Assembly: GCF_030852425.1 (NCBI RefSeq)
Contig: NZ_NSDM01000033.1
Coordinates: 1-35,941, forward strand
Direction: 5' to 3'
Length of the DNA stretch: 35,941 nucleotides
From: Saccharothrix longispora
GTDB taxonomy: Bacteria > Actinomycetota > Actinomycetes > Mycobacteriales > Pseudonocardiaceae
Both the position numbers and the translations under genes were made by a program. The notes under the pieces were generated by a model, which saw only the letters and a list, made by a program, of their open reading frames with translations, was not told where the DNA came from and ran no database searches. Shown here in pieces: positions 8,111-15,651 of the stretch (within the stretch, counting starts at the first letter, position 1; each line of letters begins with the position of its first letter).

Positions 8111-8195
8111 ACGAAGAAGTCGCAGGCCAGGAGTGCGTCGGCCTGTGATCGGAGGAAAGCCGACCAGGTCGTCGTGGTGCGCTCGGGTACCCGGT
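8111..8195 (-). pseudogene. Shard of an rve-type transposase (copy E type)
   Basis: Read leftward this short piece encodes TTTTWSAFLRSQADALLACDFF, and the DNA closely matches the corresponding stretch of copy E near 26270-26350. It is the segment just before and including the first catalytic Asp of the transposase. Homology stops on the left at the IS5 end and on the right near 8195. It shows that an older IS481-like element stood here before the IS5 insertion and later deletions. Confidence 0.55.
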
Positions 8196-8433
8196 CGCCC
8201 CGGACTCCGTGGCACGGCTACCGCCACGGCCAGGCCGGTGCGACGTCGAGGGGACGGCCCAGTCGGGAATCTCACCCGTCAAGTTCCCGTGCTGGGGCGA
8301 GCCGTCCTGGACCGTGCCAGCAAACCGGGGAGGTCAGGGCGGTCGCCGCGCTGATCCGTCGCCGGGGCTTGCGAACGGGGTTCGGGGCGGCATACGTTCT
8401 TCGCCTTTTGTCGAACTGTGAGGGAGCACACCC

Positions 8434-9168
8434 GTGGAACTGCGCAACCAGGTCGCGCTCGTCACCGGCGCTACCGCCGGGATCGGCCACGAGACCGCGA
8501 AGTTGTTCGCCCGCGAGGGCGCGAGCGTGATCGTCCACGGCCGGGACGCCGCGCGCGGCGCGGACGTCGTCGCCGGGATCGAGGCGGACGGCGGGACCGC
8601 GCGGTTCGTCCGAGCCGACCTGTCCACCGCGGAGGGCGTGCGGGAGCTCGCCTCGGCGGCGGGCGAGGTGGACGTGCTGGTGAACAACGCGGGCATCTAC
8701 CCGTTCGCGTCGACCGCCGACCAGACCCGCGAGGGCTTCGAGGAGTTACTCGCGGTCAACGTCCTCGCGCCGTTCCACCTCACCGCGGCGCTGGCGCCCG
8801 CCATGGTCGCCAAGGGCGCGGGCGCGATCGTCAACGTCTCGACGGTGGCCGCCGTGTCACCGGTCCACAACGCCGCCGCCTACGGCGCGACCAAAGCAGC
8901 CCTGGAGTCCCTGACCCGCAACTGGGCCGTCGAGTTCGGCATGAGCGGCGTGCGGGTCAATTCCGTCGCGCCGGGCGGGGTGACGACCGGGACCGTCATG
9001 AACCTGTTCGGGGACGCGGTTCACGACAACGCCGCCGCCACCACGGCACTGCGGCGCATGAGCGAGCCGAGGGAGATCGCCGAGGTGATCCTCTTCCTCG
9101 CCTCGCCGCGGTCCAGCTACGTCACGGGTGCGCTCCTGCTGGCCGACGGCGGGTACACCATCGCCTAG
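8434..9168 (+). CDS. SDR-family NAD(P)-dependent oxidoreductase
   Basis: This is a 244-residue classical short-chain dehydrogenase/reductase. The cofactor-binding TGATAGIG is at 11-18, NNAG at 84-87, and the catalytic Ser (about 136), Tyr150 and Lys154 lie in NVSTVAAVSPVHNAAAYGATK. The C-terminal LFLASPRSSYVTGALLLADGGYT is the usual closing motif. It would oxidise or reduce a small hydroxy or keto compound in the cytoplasm; the substrate cannot be told. HGRD after the second strand suggests NADP(H). The GTG start at 8434 has GAGGGAG eight bases upstream. The gene is alone, with transposase remnants on both sides, so its former partners are unknown. Confidence 0.85.
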   Translation: MELRNQVALVTGATAGIGHETAKLFAREGASVIVHGRDAARGADVVAGIEADGGTARFVRADLSTAEGVRELASAAGEVDVLVNNAGIYPFASTADQTREGFEELLAVNVLAPFHLTAALAPAMVAKGAGAIVNVSTVAAVSPVHNAAAYGATKAALESLTRNWAVEFGMSGVRVNSVAPGGVTTGTVMNLFGDAVHDNAAATTALRRMSEPREIAEVILFLASPRSSYVTGALLLADGGYTIA

Positions 9169-9224
9169 TAGGACTTCGTCAGGTCGAGCGATGGGGTGTG
9201 GCGGTGACGTGACCTCCTATTGCT

Positions 9225-9586
9225 GTGAGGCCGGAGGAGATGACGGTGATTCGCCCGGTGATCGGGGACTTCGCCGCGGACGCGTTCGGCGGTGTCACCC
9301 CGTGTGACCAGCGGGCCAGGCACGAGCTGTACCTGCGTGGCCTGTTATCGGACGGCAAGCGCAAGCCGGTGCGGCCGATGGGCGAACGTCTCAGGGTTGA
9401 TCATCGGCAGTCGCAGCAGTTCGCCACCACCTCGACGCGGAATCACGCCGAGGTGGTGGCGGCGGTTGGCGGTGTCACCGCGGGACCTCGTCGATCCGGA
9501 CGCGTTCGCGGTGGACGACACGGGGTTCCCCGGCGACCGGTATTTCTCGCCGGGGGCGGCGCGGATGTACCGCGTGGGCGTTGAAA
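9225..9586 (+). pseudogene. IS701-family transposase, N-terminal fragment
   Basis: The reading frame (ATG 9240 or GTG 9246 after GGAGGAG) gives FAADAFGGVTPCDQRARHEL, YLRGLLSDGKRKPVRPMGER and, after a frameshift near 9460, RDLVDPDAFAVDDTGFP. This is the N-terminal part of IS701-type transposases up to and including VDDTGF with the first catalytic Asp. Homology ends near 9586, where a perfect hairpin begins. The rest of the DDE domain is missing, and together with the frameshift this makes it inactive. Confidence 0.65.
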
Positions 9587-9615
9587 GTCAGCGCAGGGAC
9601 TCTACCTGCGCTGAC
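9587..9615. repeat. Perfect 11-bp inverted repeat (hairpin)
   Basis: GTCAGCGCAGG (9587-9597) is followed after seven bases by its exact complement CCTGCGCTGAC (9605-9615). It sits exactly where the IS701 homology ends. The right arm with flanks, ACCTGCGCTGACGGC (9604-9618), is identical to 1525-1539 at the outer edge of the IS4 fragment, so the arms are probably IS termini placed head to head rather than a transcription terminator. Confidence 0.6.
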
Positions 9616-9855
9616 GGCGGATGCCTCGTGTCGTCGAGTAGGTAGTCGAACTCGCCCGGTGTCGCACTGGTGGGTAGCGGTTGTCGCATCGGGCGGCGGT
9701 AGTGCGGGAGCCCCGGCAAACGCATGGGAGCGGGCTGTGGGAGCAAACTGGGAGCCGTCGAACGCGTTCAACAATGTGGAACTGCAGTCAACGGCTCCCA
9801 ATGGTCACGTTTTCGTGCGCCAACTCCATTTTTGCCGGTAGAGGCGTTATATCGG

Positions 9856-9902
9856 CTTCATTCACGCCGAAGAGGTCACTGGTTCGATCCCGGTATCGCC
9901 CA
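9856..9902 (+). other. tRNA-Val(CAC) 3' half, probable attachment site
   Basis: The sequence gives a tRNA from the anticodon arm to the 3' end. CTTCA, loop TTCACGC with anticodon CAC, and CGAAG form an anticodon stem with one mismatch. These are followed by variable loop AGGTC, T-arm ACTGG-TTCGATC-CCGGT, acceptor ATCGCCC and discriminator A. The 5' half (acceptor GGGCGAT and D-arm) is not intact upstream, so this is not a working tRNA gene. Actinomycete integrative elements use exactly such tRNA 3' segments as att sites, and an integrase fragment begins 118 bp away. Confidence 0.7.
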
Positions 9903-9918
9903 TAGTGTGTTTGTGCAG

Positions 9919-9959
9919 GTCAACGGCTCGTAGACGATCTTCGTCTGCGGGCCGTTGAT
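9919..9959. terminator. Long imperfect hairpin beside the att remnant
   Basis: CAACGGC (9921-9927) pairs with GCCGTTG (9951-9957), and inside it TAGACGA pairs with TCGTCTG around a short loop with one G-T pair. No T tract follows on either strand. It could be a terminator or a structured element next to the integration site. Confidence 0.4.
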
Positions 9960-9992
9960 CGTTGCGGGGAGCAAACGGGGAGCAGACGATCT

Positions 9993-10022
9993 TGACCACC
10001 TCCGTATTTGTGAAGGTGGTCA
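9993..10022 (-). terminator. Hairpin overlapping the integrase stop codon
   Basis: TGACCACCT (9993-10001) and AGGTGGTCA (10014-10022) form a perfect nine-base stem with a 12-base loop. The right arm contains the stop codon of the leftward integrase gene, which fits a transcription terminator for it. No strong U-run follows. Confidence 0.45.
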
Positions 10023-10624
10023 GGGGTTCGTGCTCCCCGTTTGCTCCCGTGTTTCCTCCCGGCGGTGTTGGAGTCCGGCGAGCATGGTGTCGATCATGGG
10101 TTGGGTGACGTGGGAGTAGACGCCCATGACGCCGTGGAACTTGTGGCCGATCCTCTCGTGCTGGAGCACTTCGGGCACGCCGTCCTCGATGAGCCAGGTC
10201 TTGTGGGTGTGGCGCAGGTCGTGGAAGTGCATGTCGGGGTTGATCCGCGGTCGGCCGGTGGCGGTGTCGCCGCGTAGTGCGGGTAGCCGGACGCGGCGGC
10301 GGAAGTTGGAGCGTCGGTGGACGCCGCCGTCGGTTCCGGTGAACACGAAGCGGGCGTGGGGGTGGCGGTCGTGGTGGTCGTCGAGCAGGTCGACCAGGAA
10401 TTCGGGTAGGTGCGCGGTACGGACGCTGGCGGGGGTCTTGGGCGGTCCCGGTGTGAGCTTGCCGCCGACCTCGTGCAGGGCGCCGTCTTTGCCGTCGACG
10501 CGGATCTCGCGGTTGGCCGTGTCGACCCGTGACCATTGCAGGCCGGTCAAGTTCACCCCAGCGCAGCCCGGTGTAGGCGGCTGTGACGATCAGGGCGGCG
10601 TTGTCGGGGGACACGCGGGTGGCC
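10020..10624 (-). pseudogene. Tyrosine recombinase (integrase), catalytic domain fragment
   Basis: About 200 C-terminal residues of a phage-type integrase are present. The first catalytic Arg is in YTGLRWGE, the HxLRH box is HDLRHTHKTWLIEDG, a further catalytic His is in HERIGH, and the nucleophilic Tyr is in GVYSHVT. A one-base insertion near 10555 separates GLRWGE from LTGLQWSRVD. The N-terminal arm-binding and core-binding domains are absent, because IS481-like copy B begins at 10625 and the sequence beyond it is an IS110 remnant. The gene would have driven integration and excision at the neighbouring tRNA-Val site, as in AICE or SLP1-like elements. It is inactive now. Confidence 0.75.
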
Positions 10625-11815
10625 TGTGAGGTGTCAAAAGTCGGCCACGTGGCCTGACCTGCGGTTAGGCTGCTACGAGTTCGTACTCGTTGATCAGGCC
10701 GCCGAGGACTGGTCGACGGCGTATTGAGGTGCAGTCCGCCTCTGCGATCGGCCGGTCCGGTCGTGGTGGTGCGAGCTGTAGGGCTTGGTGGGGTCGGCGG
10801 TGGTTGTAGTGGGTCGCGTAGCGGTCGAGTACCGACCGCAGGTGGTGTTCGTTGATGATGAGCAGGCGGGCGGTGGCTTCGCGTCGGACGGTTCCGATGA
10901 ACCGCTCGGCGTGGGCGTTGGCTCGCGGACACCGTGGTGGGATCTTCACGACCTGGATGCCGGCGTCGGAGAAGACCGTGTCGAACGAGGTGGTGAACTG
11001 GCCGGCCCGGTCGCGGATGAGGAACCGGAAGTCGTCTGTCCGGTCGCCGAGGTCCACCAACAGGTTGCGGGCTTGTTGGGTCGTCCATGCCCCGTCGGGG
11101 TTCGTGGTGGTACCGAGGATGTGGACGTGGCGGGTGGCGACCTCCATCACGAAGAACACGTAGACCCGCTTGGGGTGACGGCGCAGTTGACGTGGAAGAA
11201 GTCGCAGGCCACCATGCTCGCGGCCTGGGCGCGCAGGAACCGCCGCCATGACGTGTCGGTGTCGCGCCGGGGAGCGGGCGGAACCCGCAGGCGCCTGAGC
11301 ACGCGGCGAACCGTGGAAGCGGCTATCCGGTGGCCGAGCTTGAGCAGCTCGCCCTGGATCCGGCGGTAACCCCAGCCGGTGTTCTCTCGCGCCATGCGTT
11401 CGATCAATGCCACGGTGGTGTCGTCGACCGGTGGGCGGCCGGTGCGGTTGGGGTAGGTCCACTTCCATGCGACCAGGCGTCGGTGCCATCGCAGGATGGT
11501 TCCCGGTGTCACCAACCTGTGCTCACGTAGCAGCCAGGGGAGTCGGCGAACCAGCGCGGCGAGTACAGCACGGTCGGCCCACTCCAACCGGGGGCGGGGG
11601 TTGCTCCGGCGCAACACGGCGACCTCCTGCCGCAGCACCAACAACTCCACGTCCTTGGCCGCGGAGGACCGGCCGAGCAGAACCAGCCAGTCACCGAGTC
11701 GAACGAAAATCAGGTACAGCAGTCGTAACGCCACACCCCACGATCATGCCCTGGTGGTCCAGCATGCGCGATCGTCGCAGCTCAGCATGCCGGTGCAGAG
11801 TTCTGACACCCCACA
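10625..11815 (-). mobile_element. IS481-like insertion sequence, copy B
   Basis: The ends are TGTGAGGTGTCAAAAGTCGG from 10625 and, read inward from 11815, TGTGGGGTGTCAGAACTCTG, so this is a full-length element of 1191 bp. The flanks are an integrase fragment on one side and an IS110 transposase fragment on the other, with no target duplication. Either the insertion was followed by a deletion, or two copies recombined. It is closely similar to copy A throughout. Confidence 0.75.
10665..11734 (-). pseudogene. rve-type transposase of copy B, one frameshift
   Basis: The transposase is full length but broken by one missing base near 11175: copy A reads GTTTGAGGGTGACGG where copy B reads GCTTGGGGTGACGG. 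The N-terminal part (WADRAVLAALVRRLP to ACDFFHVN) and the C-terminal part (VYVFFVMEVATRHVHILGTT to LINEYELVAA) are each otherwise intact with catalytic residues in place. HVN replaces HVD just after the first catalytic Asp. It is presumed inactive. Confidence 0.75.
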
Positions 11816-12374
11816 CGCCGCAGCGGGACAGGATCTCCAGCACGGCCGGGTGAGCGATGCGCGGGCCGATGGCGCGTTCCAGGGCGGGATGGACGCCGGC
11901 GAGCAGGCCGCGGATGCGGTTGGCGATGCGGGTGGCCTCGCCGGCCAGGTCGTCGTCGAACCCGACCAGCACGTCGAGCTCGGCCAGGGCCTCGTCGCCG
12001 ACGTCGACCGGCCGCAGCGTGTGCGGCAGCGAGCGGGCGGCGTCGGCGATGACGAACGCGTCGCGCGCGTCGGTCTTGGCGCGGCCGGGGTAGAGGTCGG
12101 CGATGCGGCGCATGGCCAGGCCGGGCAGGTAGGCCACCGTGTGCCCGGCCGCCCGGGCGACCGCGACCGGCAGCGCCCCGATCGTGGCCGGTTGGTCGAC
12201 CACCACCAGCAGCGGCCCGTGGGCGGCGAGCTTGTCGAACAGCGCGCGCAGTCGCGGTTCGCTGTTGGGCAGGGGTGCGTCGTGCAGCCGTTTCCCGGTC
12301 GGGTCCAGGCCGACGGGCGTGGTGTTCGCCCTTGCCCACGTCAGGCCGAGGAACACCCCGAAAGTGCTGGTCAT
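11816..12374 (-). pseudogene. IS110-family transposase, N-terminal fragment
   Basis: The DEDD-type transposase domain is clear: LVVVDQPATIGALPVAVARA, VAYLPGLAMRRIADLYPGRA and KTDARDAFVIADAARSLPHT, followed by a coiled region (ATRIANRIRGLLAGVHPALE). The N-terminus is damaged. Near 12345 a one-base loss turns the family's LGLDVGKGEHH into LGLTWARANTT, and a compensating base restores the frame, so the first catalytic Asp is gone. The C-terminal transposase_20 domain with its Ser is missing, cut off by copy B at 11815. Start ATG at 12374 is inferred from family length. Confidence 0.75.
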
Positions 12375-12724
12375 TCGTCGTGCCGTTCGTTCGTCGCGGG
12401 TGGTCGCCGGGTGGGCATCGCAGGCCGGCACCCACGTTACGACGAGACCTGCCCGGAGGCGGCCGTGTCCCTATCAGCGGTCCGGCGATGCCACCGGGTC
12501 CGGTGACACCACCCCCCGGATCATGCCTTCGACTGGGGGCGTCAGTCATGCCGGACCCGGCGACCACAACTCCTCGATCAGGAGCTACGAAAGGTAACGA
12601 GGGCGTTCCAGGACGGTGATCTGGTGTCAGGGCGCGAGGATCGCCGCGTCATCGTCCCGGCCGCTTATGGGCGGCAGGCGCAGCCTCGCGCACGCGTTGC
12701 TCACGTGCGACCGCTGTTCACGAG
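12375..12724. other. Intergenic stretch upstream of the IS110 remnant
   Basis: No gene with a ribosome binding site is seen in these 350 bp. The part nearest the transposase is probably the remains of the IS110 leader. The part nearest 12724 would be the 3' untranslated region of the CBM2 gene, but no clear terminator hairpin with a T-run is visible. Confidence 0.4.
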
Positions 12725-13159
12725 TCAGCTGGTGCAGGGCACGTCGTTGAGGGTGACGTTGGAGACGACGAGGCTGGTCCCGACCGGCTTGCTCCCGTTG
12801 AACCCGACGTTGGCCGACGCCCCGGGTGCCAGGTTCGGGAGCCAGGCGGGGGCGTTGGCCTGGATGTGGCCGGTGCGAGCGGGGGAGAAGCGGGCGCTGT
12901 GGGTGGTCTCGATGACAACGCCGGGCGGCAGGTCGAACTCGACCCACCAGTCGTTCGCCGGATCCGAGCCGGTGTTCGTCACCTTGAGCACGGCCGTGAA
13001 GCCGAACCCGAAGTCCGTGCCGGTGTGCTCGTAGTGGCATCCCACCGCTTCCTGCGCCGGTGAGGGCCCGACCTCAGCCGCCGCGGCAGCCGTGGTCGAC
13101 AGGGCGATCACGCCGAACAGGCTTGGCAGGACTACCGATAAGGCACGTCGGAGCTGCAT
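12725..13159 (-). CDS. Secreted CBM2 (cellulose-binding) protein
   Basis: This is a 144-residue protein with a Sec signal peptide (MQLRRALSVVLPSLFGVIAL, then STTAAAAAE with cleavage likely after AAA). It is followed by one family 2 carbohydrate-binding module: GFGFTAVLKVTNTGSDPAND, WWVEFDLPPGVVIE, APAWLPNLAPGASANVGFNG and a final VPCTS. Two Cys (VGC and VPC) lie at the domain ends as expected for the CBM2 disulphide, and the surface Trp positions are present. No catalytic domain is attached, so it is a stand-alone binding protein that should coat cellulose or chitin outside the cell. The ATG at 13159 is chosen because AGGAG lies five bases upstream; longer starts give no signal peptide at the terminus. 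Confidence 0.75.
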   Translation of the reverse strand: MQLRRALSVVLPSLFGVIALSTTAAAAAEVGPSPAQEAVGCHYEHTGTDFGFGFTAVLKVTNTGSDPANDWWVEFDLPPGVVIETTHSARFSPARTGHIQANAPAWLPNLAPGASANVGFNGSKPVGTSLVVSNVTLNDVPCTS

Positions 13160-13458
13160 GTTCTCCTCCATGGCGAAAGGCGGCGATGCCTGGTAGCACG
13201 TTAGCGGCCGCGAGCGAACGCGCGCGACGCCCGTTCGTCGCACAACGGCTGCGCTCGTGGTCGTCGTTGATTCCGGTGGCCGACGACCGCTGAGCAGTCC
13301 TTTGTGGAGCTTCCTCGGCGGCATCGTCGTGGTGAACCCGCTGTCCAGGGCAGGTGCGGCGGGTGATCTGGTCGGGCAGCCGGGTCATCAGGTCGTGCTT
13401 GCCGTACCTTCGGTGGTGGGATCCGGGTCACGGCCCTGTCGCACCGGGAGGTGTTGGG
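13160..13458. promoter_or_regulatory. Divergent intergenic region
   Basis: About 300 bp between the leftward CBM2 gene and the rightward membrane-protein gene. An imperfect inverted repeat (GCGAGCGAACG and CGTTCGTCGC, about 13208-13240) is the only structure noticed. No CebR-like TGGGAGCGCTCCCA site is present here. Confidence 0.35.
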
Positions 13459-13875
13459 ATGATCGCTGCCATCGCGGGTGTGTGCGTCTTTCTGTTCCTG
13501 ACGGTCGCCGTGCTCGTCCGCCTGCGGGGTCGGCGGGCGGTTCCCGGGACGATCGGCCGGGCGCTGCGGTGGACCGGGGTCGCGACGACGGTCGGGGTCG
13601 CGGTCGCGTTGCTGCCGGTGTCGTCTGCCGACAGCGGGAGCGCCACGGCGTACCTGCTCGGGGTGCCGCTGGCCGCCGCGGCGGTGGTCGCGGTCTCGGA
13701 CCTCACTGGCCGTGCCGTCGCGTTCGTCACGACGGTCGTGGCTCTGGCGATGGCGGCCTGGGGACTGGTACTCGGCCTCGGACCCGTTTCCTACTTCGTG
13801 CTGCCCGCCCTGGTGTTCGGGATCGCGGCGCTGACCTCGGTGCGGCCGCGCGGCCTGACGACGCCGAGCGCCTGA
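13459..13875 (+). CDS. Small four-helix membrane protein, unknown function
   Basis: This 138-residue protein has an N-terminal helix (IAAIAGVCVFLFLTVAVLV), a basic loop (RLRGRRAVPG) and three further hydrophobic segments (VATTVGVAVALLPV, AYLLGVPLAAAAVVAV and ALAMAAWGLVLGLGPVSYFV), so about four transmembrane helices. I do not recognise a family. The start ATG at 13459 has GGGAGG eight bases upstream. Codon third positions are strongly GC, supporting real coding. It stands alone, with the CBM2 gene diverging on one side and IS481-like copy C on the other. Confidence 0.6.
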   Translation: MIAAIAGVCVFLFLTVAVLVRLRGRRAVPGTIGRALRWTGVATTVGVAVALLPVSSADSGSATAYLLGVPLAAAAVVAVSDLTGRAVAFVTTVVALAMAAWGLVLGLGPVSYFVLPALVFGIAALTSVRPRGLTTPSA

Positions 13876-14009
13876 GTCCTGTGCCGCTCGAACAGCCGTT
13901 GCCGACGGCCAGGCGGCACGGCTGTGCGGGGCGGTCCGCCCGACTTGCCCGAAGTGCGCCGCTCGGGTCCGGGGTCAGATGAAGTGGGGCTTCAGCGTCT
14001 CGGCGATCC

Positions 14010-15133
14010 TGTGGGGTGTCAAAAGTCGGCCACAGGGCTTGACCTGCGGTTAGGCGGCGGTGGGTTCGTATTCGTTGATCAGGCCGCCGAGGACTGGTCG
14101 GCGGCGTATCGAGGTGCGGCGCGGCTCTGTGACCGGGTGGTCCGGTCGTGGTGGTGCGAGTTGTAGGGCTTGGTGTGGTCTGCGGTGGTTGTAGTGGGTC
14201 GCGTAGCGGTCCAGCACGGTCCGCAGGTGGTGTCGGTTGATGATGAGCAGTCGGTCGGTGGCTTCTCGCCGAACGGTTCCGACGAACCGAGGGCCGCGTC
14301 GAACGAGGTGGTGAACTGGCCGGCCCGGTCGCGGATGAGGAACCGGAAGTCGTCTGTTCGGTCGCCCGGGTCCATCAGCAGGTTGCGGGCTTGTTGTGTG
14401 GTCCAGGGGCCGTCGGGGTTGGTGGTGGTGCCGAGAATGTGGACGTGGCGGGTGGCGACTTCGATCACGAAGAGCACGTAGACGCGTTTGAGGGTGACCG
14501 CGTAGTCGACGTGGAAGAAGTCGCAGGCCACCATGCTCGTGGCCTGGACGCGGAGGAACCGCCGCCATGACATGCCGGTGTCACGCCGGGTGCGGGCGGT
14601 ATTTGCAGGCGCTTGAGCACGCGGCGCACGGTCGAGGCGGCTACCCGGTGGCCGAGCTTGAGCAGCTCGCCCTGGATCCTGCGGTAGCCCCAGCCGGCGT
14701 TCTCCCGCGCCATTCATTCGATCAACGCTACGACGGTGTCGTCGACCGGCGGTCTGCCGGTGCGGTTCGGGTGGGTCCACTTCCTCGCGACCAGGCGTCG
14801 ATGCCATCGCAGGACGGTGCCTGGTGTCACCAACCGGTGCTCGCGCGGCCGTCGGGGGAGTCGGTGCACCAATGCGGCGAGTACAGCACGGTCAGCCCAC
14901 TCCAGGCGCGGGCGGGGGTTGGTCCGGCGCAGCACGGTGACTTCGTGCCGCAGTACCAGCAGCTCCACGTCCTTGGCCGCGGAGGACCGGCCGAGCAGGA
15001 CCAGCCAGTCACCGACTCGGACGAAGATCAGGTACAGCAGTCGTAACGCCACACCTCACGATCATGCCCTGAAGGTCCAGCGTGCGCGATCGTCGCAGCT
15101 CAGCATGCGAGTGCAGAGTTCTGACACCTCACA
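14010..15133 (-). mobile_element. IS481-like insertion sequence, copy C (internally deleted)
   Basis: The ends are TGTGGGGTGTCAAAAGTCGG from 14010 and, inward from 15133, TGTGAGGTGTCAGAACTCTG. Both ends are intact, but about 95 bp are missing near 14290 relative to copy A. It cuts a leftward PAS-domain gene on its right; the left flank (reading ...AETLKPHFI stop at about 13978) may be the end of a different gene. No target duplication is visible. Confidence 0.75.
14050..15052 (-). pseudogene. rve-type transposase of copy C, multiply broken
   Basis: The N-terminus is intact to VVALIE, where a CGA-type Arg codon has become TGA (about 14713). The next segment (MARENAGWGYRRIQGELLKL) continues to a frameshift near 14590. 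The catalytic domain (ACDFFHVDYAVTLKRVYVLF) then runs to the ~95 bp deletion near 14290, which removes the region between the second Asp and the Glu. The tail LINEYEPTAA is kept. Three independent lesions make it clearly dead. Confidence 0.75.
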
Positions 15134-15631
15134 GGCCGAGCGCAGCCCGCCCGGCCAGACGGCCACCGGGCGGGTGACCCACGGCCAGGTGGGGGCGCGG
15201 GGGCGATGACGATGTCCAGGTCGTGAACAGCGCCCTCGCGCAGCGCCCGGTGCAGAGGGAGCTGTTCCGGCGGCAACGCGGTGGTGCCATCGGTGGCGTA
15301 CAGGTCGTACCGCTTGACCTGCTGTTCGGGATCGAGGGTGGCGTCGGGGCCTGCACCGGCGGCCGGCCCGCGCCACTGGCGCGCAGCCCGGTTGAAGAGG
15401 CTCAGGTGCCCGTCGGGGTCGTACGCCACGATTGCGACCTCAGTCGACCCATGCACCACGGCCATGAGTTCGTGGCGTCCGGTCAGCCGTTTGAGGAAGT
15501 CGTATTCGAAGCACTGTGTCTCCGCCGGCTGCCGACCGTCCGGCGACGGCCGGAGTGGTGCCCCTTTCCCGCGTGCCGTCGGGCGGTAGCCGAAGGCCTG
15601 GGTGACTCCTGACCGTACGGGAGCCTTTCGT
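15134..15631 (-). pseudogene. PAS-domain sensor protein fragment
   Basis: Read leftward the frame opens after a stop at about 15630. It contains EYDFLKRLTGRHELMAVVHG, VAIVAYDPDGHLSLFNRAAR, a KRYDLYATDGTTALPPEQLP segment and HRALREGAVHDLDIVIAP. This is the PAS domain layout found in actinomycete PAS/GAF sensor kinases and PP2C-type phosphatases, with the LFN-x-AA core and the L-P-L-x-RAL-x-G motif. The protein is cut by copy C at 15133, so no output domain remains. A normal start and ribosome binding site are not obvious, so the N-terminus may also be damaged. Which output domain it carried cannot be told. Confidence 0.6.
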
Positions 15632-15651
15632 CACGCCGCGGGGCGCCGGGC

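Larger units (their letters stand above)
9739..10048. repeat. Three 17-bp repeats around the attachment site
   Basis: GGGAGCAAACTGGGAGC occurs at 9739-9755 and GGGAGCAAACGGGGAGC at 9967-9983. The exact reverse complement of the second lies at 10032-10048, inside the end of the integrase gene. They flank the tRNA-Val remnant on both sides. Their number, size and position fit arm-type binding sites of a tyrosine integrase, which is an inference from arrangement only. Confidence 0.55.
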
